A stretch of DNA of 6,358 bases from Verrucomicrobiota bacterium (GTDB taxonomy: Bacteria > Verrucomicrobiota > Verrucomicrobiia > Limisphaerales > JAEYXS01), in assembly GCA_021156225.1 (NCBI GenBank), contig JAJNBN010000428.1, positions 1 to 6,358 of the forward strand, written 5' to 3'. Below are positions 5,705-6,358 of the stretch, piece after piece. Under the pieces are notes generated by a model, which was given only the letters and a program-made list of their open reading frames with translations, was not told the DNA's origin and did not search any database. The number at the start of each line of letters is the position of its first letter. The first letter of the stretch is position 1. Both the position numbers and the translations under genes were made by a program.

Positions 5705-6358
5705 ATGAAGAAGAAAGCATACGCCGCCGCAGGTGTAGATATCGATCTGGGCAATCGCGTCAAAGCGACCTTGCCGCAGTTGCTCGCGTCCACGCATCGT
5801 AAGGAAGTGTTGGGCAAGGTGGGTGGTTTCGGTGGGCTCTTCGCGCTCGACGTGAAGAAATACAAGCAGCCCATCATGGTCTCCTCCGTGGACGGCGTGG
5901 GCACGAAGCTCAAGCTGGCCTTCGCGATGGACAAGCATGATACCATCGGTGAAGACTTGGTGAACCACTGCGTGGATGATATCGCGGTGCTCGGCGCAGA
6001 ACCGCTGTTCTTCTTGGATTATCTCGGCACTGGCAAATTGGAGCCGCACGTTTTCACGGATGTCATCAAGGGCTTTGCTCGCGCCTGCGCTTACAATAAC
6101 TGCGCGTTGATCGGCGGCGAGACGGCGCAGATGCCGGGCTTCTATCAGCCGGGTGAGTATGATGTCAGTGGTACAATCGTGGGTGTCGTGGAAAAGTCCC
6201 GCATGCTGGACGGCCAGAAGAGCGTCAAGAAGGGCGACGTGGTTATCGGCATGGAATCGAGCGGTCTGCATACGAACGGTTACTCGCTCGCGCGCAAGAT
6301 TTTCTTTGAGACTCTCGGACTCAAACCGAAGAGCAAGGTGGCGGAATTGGGCAACACC
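5705..6358 (+). CDS. purM: Phosphoribosylformylglycinamidine cyclo-ligase PurM (partial, C-terminus beyond window)
   Basis: PurM (AIR synthetase) closes FGAM to aminoimidazole ribonucleotide using ATP, the step directly after the PurSQL reaction. The visible 218 codons run without a stop to the window edge; the family is usually about 345 residues, so roughly a third is missing. Motifs seen are AAAGVDIDLGNRV at the start, GKVGGFGGLFAL, SSVDGVGTKLKLA (60-72), VNHCVDDIAVLGAEPLFFLDY (86-106), ALIGGETAQMPGFY (134-147) and SSGLHTNGYSLAR (185-197). All are characteristic of AIR synthetase. Two positions differ from the forms I remember: VDD where VND is common, and GGETAQMPG where GGETAEMPG is common. 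The ATG at 5705 gives the expected N-terminus. It is 13 bp after the purF stop with no visible Shine-Dalgarno, so co-transcription with purF is likely. Confidence 0.95.
   Translation, partial: MKKKAYAAAGVDIDLGNRVKATLPQLLASTHRKEVLGKVGGFGGLFALDVKKYKQPIMVSSVDGVGTKLKLAFAMDKHDTIGEDLVNHCVDDIAVLGAEPLFFLDYLGTGKLEPHVFTDVIKGFARACAYNNCALIGGETAQMPGFYQPGEYDVSGTIVGVVEKSRMLDGQKSVKKGDVVIGMESSGLHTNGYSLARKIFFETLGLKPKSKVAELGNT

Noticed and set aside
4198..5946. A 582-codon open frame on the - strand across purF and into purM
   Set aside because: It lies wholly antisense to two clearly conserved genes. Its composition (many His, Arg, Val, Ile) is what reverse frames of GC-rich coding sequence give, and it shows no recognisable motif. 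It is a shadow frame.

Overview
The window is a bacterial chromosomal segment carrying a de novo purine biosynthesis cluster on the + strand, in the order purS - purQ - purL - purF - purM. The last gene runs off the right edge. To the left, a divergently oriented partial gene on the - strand encodes a short membrane-anchored protein of unknown function. GC-rich codons, the separate PurS/PurQ/PurL form of FGAM synthetase, an iron-sulfur type PurF and the near absence of Shine-Dalgarno sequences would fit a Verrucomicrobia-like (or other PVC/Bacteroidetes-type) organism. That placement is an inference from general resemblance, not from a search.

Layout: (1) positions 1-455, - strand, N-terminal 151 codons of the membrane-anchored protein. 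(2) Positions 456-864, a 409-bp divergent intergenic region holding a candidate sigma70-type promoter, a small perfect hairpin and a 46-codon ORF. That ORF has the only strong Shine-Dalgarno in the window, and its stop overlaps the purS start. (3) Positions 865-1104 purS, 1135-1848 purQ and 1879-4111 purL, closely spaced. (4) Positions 4112-4215, a 104-bp gap filled by two strong stem-loops, the first terminator-like. (5) Positions 4216-5691 purF, then after 13 bp purM from 5705 to the end.

How the genes work together: PurF makes phosphoribosylamine from PRPP and glutamine. Later in the pathway, PurS, PurQ and PurL together convert FGAR to FGAM, and PurM closes FGAM to AIR. The cluster therefore supplies step 1 and steps 4-5. 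The genes for GAR synthesis and formylation (purD, purN/purT) and the later steps are not in view.

The main anomaly is in purL. Directly after the GNCFGIP motif about 27 conserved codons are missing, including the PTVGGE motif, and the frame shifts, so translation stops 12 residues later. Everything before and after is well conserved. The net loss is about 83 bp (2 modulo 3). This is either a recent inactivating deletion or an assembly/sequence error. I saw no convincing new defence, mobile or RNA system. The most original observations are the purL lesion, the paired hairpins before purF and the small overlapping ORF before purS.
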